Source: Saprospiraceae bacterium (GTDB taxonomy: Bacteria; Bacteroidota; Bacteroidia; Chitinophagales; Saprospiraceae). From it: a stretch of 64,000 nucleotides of DNA. The notes under the pieces were generated by a model. It saw only the letters and a program-made list of their open reading frames with translations. It did not search any database and was not told the origin of the DNA. The position numbers and the translations under genes are program-made. Shown here piece after piece: positions 35,519 to 44,484 of this stretch. Each line of letters starts with the position of its first letter. Position 1 is the first letter of the stretch. The stretch lies in contig JAHDFP010000014.1 of NCBI GenBank assembly GCA_020628095.1, forward strand, positions 40,685-104,684, written 5' to 3'.

Positions 35519-35940
35519 AGAATAAATTTAAGTCAAATTCACTCAATACAGCTATAAACATGACTATATAGAAAGACAATAGAATTATTAAAAAAATTGC
35601 AACCAACCTTGTTGGCTTCACAATAATTCTTGGTTCAAAAGTATTGATTACTTCTTCACCGATCTCACCATAAACCATTAAATTGGTGCATGGAAATATT
35701 CCCGTCCTTTGGAACATACGAGTTTTAAATTCTACTCTATACTCTCCATTTGGCATTCCCAAAAAAGAAAACTTGGAATCCTCTACTTTTATTTTTTCTA
35801 TAAATTCATCTACACTTTTAGCAGTTGTTTTGGATCTAAATTCAATGGTATGATGTCTAAATAACATGCGATTTATTAGTGATATCCTGACCTCTAATTA
35901 GTGAGTAAAATGGAATAAACAAAATCTACAACAACAACTC

Positions 35941-36246
35941 TCACCCTACCACATACCCCATTGCCTGCTCCGCATAATCCACCCATTGATCTTTATGCGT
36001 AAAGGGTAGCTGGACCCATTCTTTCATAGGTCGATTCTTGCCAGACGGGTCGAATAACTGAGCACCATCCAGAGCTAACGCATTTGCGTGTGCATCACCT
36101 GTGAGCTTGAAGACCATCTCGTTATCGAAAAAACAAGCGAAGGCCTTTTTGCCGATTTTCAGGCAGGGCTTACCGAATAGTTTTCCTTTGACAGCACCTC
36201 CTATGGTGTCACCTATTTGTTCGTATAGAATTTGTGCATCTGTCAT
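35941..36246 (-). CDS. TfoX N-terminal domain-like protein
   Basis: 101 residues. The segment KLFGKPCLKIGKKAFACFFDNEMVFKL and FDPSGKNRPMKEWVQLP are conserved in stand-alone TfoX/Sxy N-terminal-domain proteins. In gamma-proteobacteria full-length TfoX regulates competence, but these short Bacteroidota homologues lack the C-terminal domain and have no known role. The gene lies 23 bp after the ABC-F gene stop... on the same strand, i.e. downstream in the direction of transcription, and may be co-transcribed with it. Confidence 0.75.
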   Translation of the reverse strand: MTDAQILYEQIGDTIGGAVKGKLFGKPCLKIGKKAFACFFDNEMVFKLTGDAHANALALDGAQLFDPSGKNRPMKEWVQLPFTHKDQWVDYAEQAMGYVVG

Positions 36247-36269
36247 AAGATCTATTACTTACATACGTA

Positions 36270-38168
36270 TTACCCCTCTAGCTTAGACACCCATTCTTCC
36301 CACTCTTCAGTGGCTTCTTCCATGCGGGTTTCTTTGGCTTTGAGGTCTTTGAGAGCGGGGGCGGCATCTGGCGAATTATAGAACGCTGGATCGATAAGTT
36401 TTTCGTTGATGCCAGAGATTTCTGATTCCAGTTTAGTGATTTCTTTTTCGAGTTTGCTGATGCGGCGGTTTATCTTTTTGTTTTCTTCGTAAGAGAGTTT
36501 TGGTTTAGTTTTTTTCTTATCTGACTTTTGCGATTTATTAGATAACTCGAATGATCTGAGATCATCAGATTTTCTTTTTTCGAGGACATACTCCAGATCG
36601 CCGAGATGCTGTATGACTTTGCGGTCGCGGAACTCATAAGTGATGTCGACAGAGCCTTTGAGGATTTCTCGGTCGTGCGATACAATAATCAGCGTACCTG
36701 GGTAATCTATAATGGCCTGCTTGAGCATACGCTTAGAGGCGAGGTCCAGGTGATTAGTCGGCTCATCGAGAATGAGAAAATTAGACTTCTGTGAGACCAG
36801 ACAGGCCATAGCCAGCCGTGATCGCTCTCCCCCACTCAGCACGGACACTTTCTTATACACATCGTCACCAGAGAATGCAAATGCGCCCAGTGTCTTACGA
36901 CAGGCGGTCTTGTACTCTGGATCGGCTTCGTCTTCTATGGTCTCCAGAACCGTCTTTTTGACATCGAGGACATCGGACTGGTTCTGGGCGAAGTACTTAA
37001 GGTCTACATTATAACCCAGCTCTGCACTACCCTTGCTGCTGGGTGTGACGCCTGCGATGATTTTGACGAGGGTGGATTTGCCCTGACCATTCTGCCCGAC
37101 GAATGCCACCTTCTGACCACGCAATATCTCGAGGTCTATTTTTTCTAATACGGAGAGGTCACCATAAGACTTGTATAACTCCTTAGTCGTGACGACCACT
37201 TTACCTGGCGCACCTACTGTTTTGAACTGTATGTTGAGATGCGTCTGGTCCTCTGTCTCTATCTCTATGCGTTGCATTTTGTCCAGTTGCTTTTTCATGG
37301 ACTGCGCCATTTTGGTCTTAGACTCCTTTGCCATGAAGCGTGTAATGGTGCGTTCTTTGTCTTTGATGACCTTTTGCTGATTCTTGTAGGCTTGTAATTC
37401 TTTTTCCTTGCGTAGATCTTTTTCGCCGAGGTAGCGGCGATAATTCATATTATAGACATGGACTCGTCTATTACTGAGCTCTATGACGCGATCCGCGACA
37501 TTAGACATGAATTGCTCATCGTGCGTAATGAATAATAACGCTCCCGTGTACGCCTTAAGATACTTTTCAAACCATATCAAGGCCTCTATATCCAGATGGT
37601 TATCTGGCTCATCCAGTAGCAATAGATCAGGTTTGGATAATAAGAGCTTAGACATCTGTACGCGCATCTTCCATCCACCTGACAAGGTATTGATCGGCTC
37701 TGAGAGTTGCTCCGTCCTGAATCCAAACCCCTTGAGTATTTTGCTGGCTTCCGCCTCCGGGTTGCTGACCTCAGACGTACTTTTTTGGATTTCGAGTTCG
37801 GCTATCTCATTGAGTATTTTATTGACTTTGTCCTCATCGGTGACGGTGGTCAGTAGAATGTTTCTTTCTTGGATTTGATGCTCTATTGCCAGATAATCAC
37901 CAAAACACTCCATACAAGACTCCAGTATCCCCTTGGATTCATCGAGATCAAAGTGCTGCGAAAGGTAGCCAATGCGCGAGTTTTTAGGGATGACGATCTC
38001 TCCACCGTCCGGACTTAGTTCGCCATTGAGTATTTTGAATAAGGTCGTCTTTCCTGCTCCGTTACGTCCGAGTAAGGCGACCTTCTCTCCTGGACTGATC
38101 GTAAAGCCCACATCATCCAGTAGATGCAAACTGCCGAAATAGAGATTAATTTTTTGTACGGAATACAA
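36270..38168 (-). CDS. ABC-F family ATPase (Uup/EttA-type)
   Basis: 632 residues, two ABC domains without membrane helices. First: Walker A LLGRNGAGKTTLF, signature LSGGWKMRVQ, Walker B LLLLDEPDNHLD. Linker: the ABC_tran_Xtn region rich in charged residues (RKEKELQAYKNQQKVIKDKERTI). Second: VGQNGQGKSTL, LSGGERSRLA, FLILDEPTNHLD. A C-terminal coiled coil (ISKLEKEITKLESEISGINEKL, ~555-600) is of the Uup type that binds DNA or the ribosome. ABC-F proteins act on the ribosome to relieve stalled translation or protect from antibiotics. Start is TTG at 38168, 8 bp after the stop of the YqgE gene, with no ATG in frame before Walker A. Core gene. Confidence 0.93.
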   Translation of the reverse strand: MYSVQKINLYFGSLHLLDDVGFTISPGEKVALLGRNGAGKTTLFKILNGELSPDGGEIVIPKNSRIGYLSQHFDLDESKGILESCMECFGDYLAIEHQIQERNILLTTVTDEDKVNKILNEIAELEIQKSTSEVSNPEAEASKILKGFGFRTEQLSEPINTLSGGWKMRVQMSKLLLSKPDLLLLDEPDNHLDIEALIWFEKYLKAYTGALLFITHDEQFMSNVADRVIELSNRRVHVYNMNYRRYLGEKDLRKEKELQAYKNQQKVIKDKERTITRFMAKESKTKMAQSMKKQLDKMQRIEIETEDQTHLNIQFKTVGAPGKVVVTTKELYKSYGDLSVLEKIDLEILRGQKVAFVGQNGQGKSTLVKIIAGVTPSSKGSAELGYNVDLKYFAQNQSDVLDVKKTVLETIEDEADPEYKTACRKTLGAFAFSGDDVYKKVSVLSGGERSRLAMACLVSQKSNFLILDEPTNHLDLASKRMLKQAIIDYPGTLIIVSHDREILKGSVDITYEFRDRKVIQHLGDLEYVLEKRKSDDLRSFELSNKSQKSDKKKTKPKLSYEENKKINRRISKLEKEITKLESEISGINEKLIDPAFYNSPDAAPALKDLKAKETRMEEATEEWEEWVSKLEG

Positions 38169-38176
38169 CGAGTTTT

Positions 38177-38743
38177 TTAATTGTGGCTTAGATAATTGGG
38201 CATCTGTGCGATGACCGAGTATCTATCACCTTTATTAATCATCGCTTGCCTCCACAAGGTACTTGATTTGGTTTTGAATACATAATTAGCATGTATCTCT
38301 GAGACCACCCATGAGCCCAATATCAACTCATCATCTAATTGCCTCGGCGACCAACCACTATAACCGATATAGAATCGGATATTATCACGACGGATCATAC
38401 CCGAATTAATCAAAAACTTGAGCTTATCAAAGTCTCCACCCCAATATACGCCCTGACCTATTTTGATACTATCCTCTAGAAGCTCGCCCACATTGTGCAT
38501 ATAATGCAGGGTATCGGTAGAGACAGGACCACCATAGTAGACATCGTAGTCTTCGTCACTTTCTATATCGGATACGAGTTCTGATAAGTCCATATTGATC
38601 GGCTTATTAAGTATAAATCCGATAGATCCATCCGTCGGCGAATGCTCGCACATACAGACGACCGCGCGTTTGAAATTAGTGTCCATCATAAATGGCTCTG
38701 CGATCAATATTTTTCCTGGTTCGACTTTAGGTGTGTTGCTCAT
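38177..38743 (-). CDS. YqgE/AlgH family protein
   Basis: 188 residues matching the YqgE fold: PGKILIAEPFMMDTNFKRAVVC, EHSPTDGSIGFILNKP, VYYGGPVSTDTLHYMH, FYIGYSGWSPRQLDDEL, GSWVVS. YqgE is a conserved cytosolic protein of unknown biochemistry, named AlgH after an alginate-regulation phenotype in Pseudomonas. Two base pairs separate it from fabD upstream and it is in line with ABC-F, so these genes form an operon of core functions. Confidence 0.93.
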   Translation of the reverse strand: MSNTPKVEPGKILIAEPFMMDTNFKRAVVCMCEHSPTDGSIGFILNKPINMDLSELVSDIESDEDYDVYYGGPVSTDTLHYMHNVGELLEDSIKIGQGVYWGGDFDKLKFLINSGMIRRDNIRFYIGYSGWSPRQLDDELILGSWVVSEIHANYVFKTKSSTLWRQAMINKGDRYSVIAQMPNYLSHN

Positions 38744-38745
38744 CG

Positions 38746-39624
38746 TTAGACATTTTGTATATCAATAGTTCTATCCACTCTTCGCATAAATCCTGACAAG
38801 ACTTTAGAGCCAAACTCCATGTACCCCTTGTGACCATCAGCCAACATATTTTTCATGGTCTGTGTCCATCTTACGGGACTCGTCAGTTGCTGTATAAGGT
38901 TAGACTTGATCTGTGCCACATCTGTTACAGCCTGACCGTTAACGTTCTGATAAATCGGTGCTAGCGGATTATTAAAACTTGTCTTTTCTATCGCTTTCTG
39001 CAAGGTCACCTTGGCCGATTCCATCAGCGGAGAATGAAATGCGCCGTTGACAGGTAAGACGATGGCGCGTCTTGCACCTTGTTCTTTGGCGGATTCGGCA
39101 CATTGTTCTATCGCCTTGACTTCTCCCGAGATGACTAATTGTCCCGGACAATTATAATTAGCCGCTACGACAACGCCCGCCGCATCAGCGCAGATACCCT
39201 CGACCACCTCATCATCCAATCCCAAAATGGCTGCCATCGTCCCCTCTGTATTATCGCAGGCTTCTTGCATCGCTAGTGATCGTTGGCTGACCAGAGATAT
39301 GCCATCCTCCAGAGACAATACATCCGCGGCTACCAGTGCGGTAAACTCTCCCAGAGAGTGCCCTGCTACCGCCAGAGGCGTTATATCTTTTTGCTGTAGC
39401 TTATATCTTATTATCGAATTAAGAAATACGGCGGGTTGCGTGACTTTGGTTTGCTTGAGATCTTCGTCAGTGCCCTCAAACATAATCTGACTCAGTGGAA
39501 AACCCAATACCTCATCGGCCTCAGCAAACAAACGATGACTCTCTGTATGGTTATCATACAAGTCCTTGCCCATACCGACCGACTGTGACCCCTGCCCCGG
39601 AAATAATAATACTGATGATGTCAT
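38746..39624 (-). CDS. fabD: Malonyl-CoA:ACP transacylase
   Basis: 292 residues. Transfers the malonyl group from CoA to acyl carrier protein, the feeding step of fatty-acid synthesis. GQGSQ at 10-14, GHSLGE with the nucleophilic S90 at 88-93, VTQPAVF, PVNGAFHSPLM with the catalytic histidine, and YQNVNGQAV are all present. Length is standard (~300). First gene of the fabD-yqgE-ABC-F-tfoX-like series. Confidence 0.96.
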   Translation of the reverse strand: MTSSVLLFPGQGSQSVGMGKDLYDNHTESHRLFAEADEVLGFPLSQIMFEGTDEDLKQTKVTQPAVFLNSIIRYKLQQKDITPLAVAGHSLGEFTALVAADVLSLEDGISLVSQRSLAMQEACDNTEGTMAAILGLDDEVVEGICADAAGVVVAANYNCPGQLVISGEVKAIEQCAESAKEQGARRAIVLPVNGAFHSPLMESAKVTLQKAIEKTSFNNPLAPIYQNVNGQAVTDVAQIKSNLIQQLTSPVRWTQTMKNMLADGHKGYMEFGSKVLSGFMRRVDRTIDIQNV

Positions 39625-39766
39625 ATCCTAAATATGCTCTTATTCGTTTTACATAATAAAAAACTAAGCTGGTCATACGACCAATGCTATACTTAGTAAA
39701 GGTATCTTTTTCTGATTGTCTATTCTATCTATTATGTCTATGACGAGCTAATAGGTATTGGATCAC

Positions 39767-40351
39767 TTACGATACCAATCTCAAAAACTCGTTGCGCGTC
39801 TCCGCTTCTTTGAATACACCAGTGAAAGCCGAGGTCGTCGTGCTGGAGTTTTGCTTTTCGACGCCGCGCATCATCATACACATGTGGGCTGCCTCTATGA
39901 TCACGGCGACACCGAGTGGTTCCAAGGCTTCGTCTATACATTTGAGTATCTGATCTGTGAGACGCTCTTGCACCTGTAATCTTCTGGCAAATACATCCAC
40001 GACGCGCGGTATCTTACTCAGACCGACGATCTTGCCATTGGGTATATATGCCACATGCACCTTACCGAAAAACGGCAAGATATGATGCTCACACAACGAG
40101 TATAGCTCTATATCCTTGACCAATACCATGTTATTATGCCCTTCGTTGAATATGGCATTTTTCATGATTTGGATGGGGTCCTGATCGTAACCTTGCGTGA
40201 GGAACTGTATGGCTTTGGCGGCGCGCTCGGGAGTCTTGAGCAGTCCTTCGCGCTTAGGATTTTCTCCGACTGTCTTGATGATACTGCGATAGTGTCTTTT
40301 GATAGAGTCGGTGGATTTGGTGTCGTAGGTCTCTTTCTTCTTATAGCTCAT
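39767..40351 (-). CDS. folE: GTP cyclohydrolase I (type IA)
   Basis: 194 residues. Converts GTP to 7,8-dihydroneopterin triphosphate, the entry into folate (and queuosine) synthesis. Motifs: [22 protein letters not shown] with the zinc cysteine and two histidines, [23 protein letters not shown], and [21 protein letters not shown] with the second zinc cysteine. N-terminal ~20 residues are a variable extension. A queA gene elsewhere in the window uses the same pterin-derived queuosine pathway, without linkage. Same strand as fabD, 142 bp upstream. Confidence 0.96.
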   Translation of the reverse strand: MSYKKKETYDTKSTDSIKRHYRSIIKTVGENPKREGLLKTPERAAKAIQFLTQGYDQDPIQIMKNAIFNEGHNNMVLVKDIELYSLCEHHILPFFGKVHVAYIPNGKIVGLSKIPRVVDVFARRLQVQERLTDQILKCIDEALEPLGVAVIIEAAHMCMMMRGVEKQNSSTTTSAFTGVFKEAETRNEFLRLVS

Positions 40352-40519
40352 GCTGTGTATTGCAAATACAGGTCAATAATAACCACTCTATAACTATTTT
40401 CGATGTATTAAGTTCATTTTATAGTATAAATAGAAAACCAGTGCTATTTACATCCGATATTCCGCGCATTTCGTCAAATGATTCTTGAGCTTCACCATTC
40501 TATACCTTAACTTGTCATA

Positions 40520-41572
40520 GTGAATTGGTTTGATTTTAAAAATGCCAACAAAGACCTCATTCAGGCCAATGGGTTTTTGCATTTCAGCTTCTGGCTGCTC
40601 ACCTTCTTTTTTCTCTTTCTGATAGATAATCAGAATGCCCCGACGTGGTTTAGACTTATCAAAAATCTCGTCGATGTCTCCTTTTACATGGTCATCTGCT
40701 ACGTGAATATCTACATACTGATACCAGAGTTTTTACAAAAGAAAAAGCCTATCGTCTACGTATTAGCTCTGGTCTTATTCTCGGTGTGTATCACGGCCAT
40801 TCATTTATCTTCTGGATTATTGCTCTATCGTGACTATTCTGAGGAATTGAGAATGCAGATTATAGATAATAAGAACACACGATTTATCATTACCCTATTC
40901 ATAGGATTCGGGTCTATGCTCTTTAAGGTGACCAAAGACTGGCTACTGCACCAGCAAGAAAAAGCCGATCTTACTAATCAGACACTACAATCAGAGCTGC
41001 GTTTCCTCAAGTCTCAGATCAATCCCCATTTCTTTTTTAATACGCTCAACAACCTCTACGCCCTGACCCTCAAAAAGTCAGATCTGGCACCAGAAATCGT
41101 CCTGAGACTATCCGAGATGATGCGTTATATGCTCTACGAAAGCAACGAAAAGCAAGTCTCCCTGGATAAAGAAATCAAATGCGTCACTAATTATCTAGAA
41201 CTGGAAAAACTAAGACAGGGGCATAAGTTTAATATCAATTTCAACATTGATGGAGAGGTCAAAAATCAGAAAATAGCACCCTTGATGTTTATTCCGTTTC
41301 TGGAGAATAGTTTTAAGCATGGGCTTAATAATCAGATCAAATCTGGTTTTGTCAATATAGACATGCAACTCAAAAACGAATGGGTCGCTATGGAAATAGA
41401 AAACTCCAAACCACCCACCTACGCCGTAAAAAAGAATGGCAAAAAATCAGGTGGCATCGGACTAGAAAATGTCAAACGAAGACTCAAGTTATTATATCCT
41501 CAAAAACACCAACTGAATATCACGGACAACCCTAATTCGTTCAAAGTATCACTAAACATCACCTTAATCTAA
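40520..41572 (+). CDS. LytS/YehU-type membrane sensor histidine kinase
   Basis: 350 residues. About four membrane helices in the first ~150 residues (FSFWLLTFFFLFLI, VSFYMVICYVNIYIL, PIVYVLALVLFSVCI, FIITLFIGFGSML). Then the His_kinase (PF06580) domain with INPHFFFNTLNNLY, phospho-accepting H170, and an ATPase part (PLMFIPFLENSFKHG, GGIGLENVKRRLKLLYP). The start is GTG at 40520. It is 6 bp before the LytTR response regulator, which is clearly its partner. The stimulus is unknown; there is no extracytoplasmic sensor domain beyond short loops. Confidence 0.92.
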   Translation: MNWFDFKNANKDLIQANGFLHFSFWLLTFFFLFLIDNQNAPTWFRLIKNLVDVSFYMVICYVNIYILIPEFLQKKKPIVYVLALVLFSVCITAIHLSSGLLLYRDYSEELRMQIIDNKNTRFIITLFIGFGSMLFKVTKDWLLHQQEKADLTNQTLQSELRFLKSQINPHFFFNTLNNLYALTLKKSDLAPEIVLRLSEMMRYMLYESNEKQVSLDKEIKCVTNYLELEKLRQGHKFNINFNIDGEVKNQKIAPLMFIPFLENSFKHGLNNQIKSGFVNIDMQLKNEWVAMEIENSKPPTYAVKKNGKKSGGIGLENVKRRLKLLYPQKHQLNITDNPNSFKVSLNITLI

Positions 41573-41578
41573 CTAGAT

Positions 41579-42289
41579 ATGATCAAAACCTTAATTGTCG
41601 ACGACGAACCTCTTGCACTGGATATACTGGAATCTTACATAGAAAAAATCCCCGACCTAGAACTTGTCGCCCGCTGCGAAAACTCCATCGAAGCCAATAC
41701 CGTCATACAAAATCAGGAGGTGGATCTTATCTTTTTGGATATACAGATGCCACAGATGACGGGAATAGAATTTGTCAAATCCCTCAGCAATCCACCAGAC
41801 ATTATATTTACGACGGCGTATGCGGATTATGCGGTGGAGGGATTCGAGCTTAATGCCGTCGACTATCTTATGAAGCCTGTGGCCTTCGACCGATTCCTCA
41901 AGGCCGTCAATAAAGTACAAAGACTACCAAGCGCCACAGCCAGCAAAGCGGCTGGAGATGAAGACTTCTTTTTCGTCAAAGCGGACAAAAAGTTAGTCAA
42001 AATACACTTCGACGAAATACTATATATCGAAGGCCTCAAGGACTATGTCATCATCAAAAAAGAAAGCGGACGTGTCATCGCACTGCAGACCATGAAAAGT
42101 CTAGAGGTCAAGCTACCGTCTAATTATTTCATGCGTGTCCACCGATCCTACATCGTCAACATCCACAAGATCAAAGCTGTCATCGGCAACGGCATAGAAC
42201 TGATGGAAGATGGCAAAGTCAAAACGATTCCTGTCGGTAAGAATTATAAGGAGGATTTACTGGGGATTATTGAGAATAATAAGTTGTAG
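41579..42289 (+). CDS. LytTR-family response regulator
   Basis: 236 residues. Receiver domain 1-~120: acidic pair VDDEP (8-12), phospho-acceptor D54 in LIFLDIQMPQMTG, TTAYADYAVEGFELNAVDYLMKP with the switch threonine and the conserved lysine. C-terminal LytTR DNA-binding domain ~140-236 (FFVKADKKLVKIHFDEILYIEG, NYFMRVHRSYIVN). Follows its kinase by 6 bp. Typical genes controlled by such pairs in Bacteroidota are not predictable; no LytTR sites were recognised here. Confidence 0.95.
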   Translation: MIKTLIVDDEPLALDILESYIEKIPDLELVARCENSIEANTVIQNQEVDLIFLDIQMPQMTGIEFVKSLSNPPDIIFTTAYADYAVEGFELNAVDYLMKPVAFDRFLKAVNKVQRLPSATASKAAGDEDFFFVKADKKLVKIHFDEILYIEGLKDYVIIKKESGRVIALQTMKSLEVKLPSNYFMRVHRSYIVNIHKIKAVIGNGIELMEDGKVKTIPVGKNYKEDLLGIIENNKL

Positions 42290-42299
42290 GGGATAAAGA

Positions 42300-42472
42300 G
42301 CTAGAACCAGGATTAGTAGGATTTTCGGGATGACAAGATTTTCACTTGCTAAATAATAATTAGCTCAAAGTTCATGGTTATTGATTTCTGTTCATTTGCA
42401 GTTTTTTAATACAAATACCGCAAATGAAGAAAATCCCGTCATTCTGTTAATCTGGAGAATCTTGTTTCTGAC
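42300..42472. repeat. Inverted pair of 44-bp interspersed repeats
   Basis: 42300-42343 (GCTAGAACCAGGATTAGTAG...) and 42429-42472 (GAAAATCCCGTCATTCTG...) match each other as reverse complements at about two thirds of positions over 44 bp, ending in GATTTTC/GAAAATC. The sequence resembles dispersed elements common in Bacteroidota intergenic DNA. They bracket an 85-bp centre and lie just before the GxxExxY gene. Confidence 0.65.
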
Positions 42473-42511
42473 AATATTTATAAATTAGGTCACTAAACAA
42501 TTTCCTCTAAT

Positions 42512-42889
42512 ATGGACTATGATAGACTAACTTATAAAATAAATGGCTGTGCCATGAAGGTACATAATACATTAGGTGCTGGATTTCAAGAAGTGATATA
42601 CCAGAGGTGTTTGGCTATAGAATTTGATCGGAATGACCTAGAATATCAAAGAGAGCAAGAGCATATCATTTATTACGAAGGAGTAGAAGTCGGTACGAGA
42701 AGGGCTGACTTTGTTGTGCAAAACGACATTATAGTAGAGCTAAAAGCCGTAGTAGAATTACAAGATGTCCATCTCGCGCAGGTCAAAAACTATGTGGATG
42801 CCTATAACAAGCCATTAGGGCTATTACTTAATTTTGGATCGAAGAGTCTGCAATTCAAAAAAATCTTTAATTCCAAGAACAAAAAATGA
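42512..42889 (+). CDS. GxxExxY-family protein
   Basis: 125 residues. LGAGFQEVIYQRCLAIEF (GxxExxY, with GFQEVIY at ~24-30) is the family signature, followed by YEGVEVGTRRADFVVQNDIIVELKAV, a PD-(D/E)xK-like core with RADFVV...VELKAV. These proteins are common in Bacteroidota and Planctomycetes, often near repeats, as here, and in rRNA intervening sequences. Nuclease activity has been suggested by the fold but is not established. Intact. Confidence 0.88.
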   Translation: MDYDRLTYKINGCAMKVHNTLGAGFQEVIYQRCLAIEFDRNDLEYQREQEHIIYYEGVEVGTRRADFVVQNDIIVELKAVVELQDVHLAQVKNYVDAYNKPLGLLLNFGSKSLQFKKIFNSKNKK

Positions 42890-42934
42890 TTGCGTTTTGC
42901 CGTCGGGAAAACTCGGGCAATAATCCACCCCCCA

Positions 42935-43837
42935 TCATAACCTAATCATCACCCCATCATACCCCATAACCGTATTAGCAAACACCGTCTGCGCCTCTTG
43001 TACCAATGGCGTCACATCCTTATAGCGAGAAGAATAATGACCTATCACCAACTGCCGAACCTGAGCCGCCAATGCAAGCTGAGCAGATTGTATCGTGGTA
43101 GAATGACCGCGTGCTTCCGCTTGTTCTCTGAGATCGTCGAGATAGGTGGTTTCAAAATATAATAAATTGACACCTTGTATATGAGGGATAAGACGATGGT
43201 CCGCCAAAGAATCCGCACAATAAGCATAGCATCTCGGATCATCAATGGGTAACACAAGCTCATCTAATGGTATCGCAGATAATCGCTCAGGATGATCGCC
43301 GTTTTTGAGAGACTTTATTTCTTCTATCGTGAGCTGGTGATCGGTGATGGCAGATTTTCTGATGTTACGTAGGCGTGTCTTTTCCTGAAATTTGAATCCA
43401 TAGGTCGTAATCCGATGATATACCTCGAAACAGGAAATGGTCATACCGCTATTTTCGAATAATGGGCGTGACTCTGTTATCTCGATAACCTCCAGATCAA
43501 AATTAAGATGCACCTGACTGACCTCCATCAGGACGTCTATATATTTCTTGATACCAGTAGGACCATATATGGTAAGAGGAGCGGTGCGTCCGTTGAGATT
43601 CATAGAGGTGATGACACCGGGGAGGCCGTAGATATGATCGCCATGTAGATGACTGATGAATATATGGCTGATCTTATTACGCTTGATCTTATACTCTGAC
43701 AATCTGATCTGCGTCCCCTCTCCACAGTCTATCAAGAAAATATGATTACCGTAGGTGACAACTTGGCTGGTCGTCAACCGACCATAAGCGGGAAGTGCTG
43801 AGTTACTGCCGAGGATAGTTAACTCAAAGAGAGTCAT
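42935..43837 (-). CDS. rnz: Ribonuclease Z
   Basis: 300 residues. Metallo-beta-lactamase-fold endonuclease that trims 3' ends of tRNA precursors. GSNSALPA and HLHGDHIYGLPG at 63-74 (the HxHxDH zinc site), PLTIYGP, YCADS with the later aspartate, and IGHYSSRYKD near the end are typical of the short bacterial form. Relevant here because neither tRNA in the window encodes CCA, the usual substrate class. Five base pairs separate it from the STAS gene upstream in the operon. Confidence 0.94.
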   Translation of the reverse strand: MTLFELTILGSNSALPAYGRLTTSQVVTYGNHIFLIDCGEGTQIRLSEYKIKRNKISHIFISHLHGDHIYGLPGVITSMNLNGRTAPLTIYGPTGIKKYIDVLMEVSQVHLNFDLEVIEITESRPLFENSGMTISCFEVYHRITTYGFKFQEKTRLRNIRKSAITDHQLTIEEIKSLKNGDHPERLSAIPLDELVLPIDDPRCYAYCADSLADHRLIPHIQGVNLLYFETTYLDDLREQAEARGHSTTIQSAQLALAAQVRQLVIGHYSSRYKDVTPLVQEAQTVFANTVMGYDGVMIRL

Positions 43838-43842
43838 CGAGG

Positions 43843-44220
43843 TTATTCCTCTTCCGACTTGAGTTCTTTTTCTATTTCCTCCATATAGATGAAGTCAATA
43901 GACTCTTCGACAGTGGGTACAATCTTGAAAATACTTTCCAGTCTGGATATTTCGATCAGTTTTTTGACACTCGGATGAGATACACCTGTCAATACGAATG
44001 TCCCCTGATCACTCCACAATCGATTAGCAGTCAGTATGGCACTGAGGCCAGAAGAGTCCACATACTTGACCTTAGAAAGGTCCAGTATCAGGTTCTTGAC
44101 TCCCTCATTACATAGGAATACGAACTCCGATTTGAGGTCCGGTGCAATTAATGAATTTAAGTTGTCTTCATTAAGTTGAAGAAGAGAATACTTATCTTGT
44201 TTATCGATAACAAACTTCAT
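43843..44220 (-). CDS. STAS-domain anti-sigma factor antagonist
   Basis: 125 residues from the ATG at 44220 (a TTG 21 bp upstream in the same frame is the alternative). LILDLSKVKYVDSSGLSAILTANRLW is the STAS core, with the serine of YVDSSGLS as the usual phosphorylation site. Such SpoIIAA-like proteins bind anti-sigma kinases or respond to partner switching; no kinase or phosphatase is next to it. C-terminal residues KELKSEEE are acidic. It precedes rnz in the same direction. Confidence 0.88.
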   Translation of the reverse strand: MKFVIDKQDKYSLLQLNEDNLNSLIAPDLKSEFVFLCNEGVKNLILDLSKVKYVDSSGLSAILTANRLWSDQGTFVLTGVSHPSVKKLIEISRLESIFKIVPTVEESIDFIYMEEIEKELKSEEE

Positions 44221-44484
44221 TAGACTACTTTGAGGGTGCAAATTTAATTTTTAAGGTCGTAAATATTGCATGCGGTATGCCATTTTTGCCATATAGTCTT
44301 AAGAAACTCATTAATGAGGCGTTAATAGTGTAGAATTAGTAGCCTTTTTCAGTTAAATTGACGTTTAGTATAGACAGAGTGACAGGATATATGAGATGGT
44401 ATGATTTTTAAGCATCTTTTAATGACTAAGAACACAAAACATATATAAAATATTCTTAATATTATTGGATTAAGTGATAAGCGC

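Larger units (their letters stand above)
33346..35867 (-). pseudogene. Small membrane-protein gene split by the IS1595-type element
   Basis: The 5' part is 35519-35867 (start ATG at 35867, about 115 residues with a membrane helix VAIFLIILLSFYIVMFIAVL). The frame runs 8 bases into the insertion and stops inside the IS end (TGA at 35513-35511). If the element and one copy of the 8-bp target duplication are removed, the frame continues into 33346-33461: ...NLF|LMFHFCFGAGIGMLYLFF and so on to a TGA at 33348-33346, adding a second hydrophobic segment. So the original protein was about 155 residues with two membrane helices. The N-terminal part resembles a DUF3592-like envelope protein, with low certainty. 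Confidence 0.85.

Noticed and set aside
44221..44241. TTG start adding seven residues to the STAS protein
   Set aside because: The ATG at 44220 gives the standard N-terminus; the extension has no family support.
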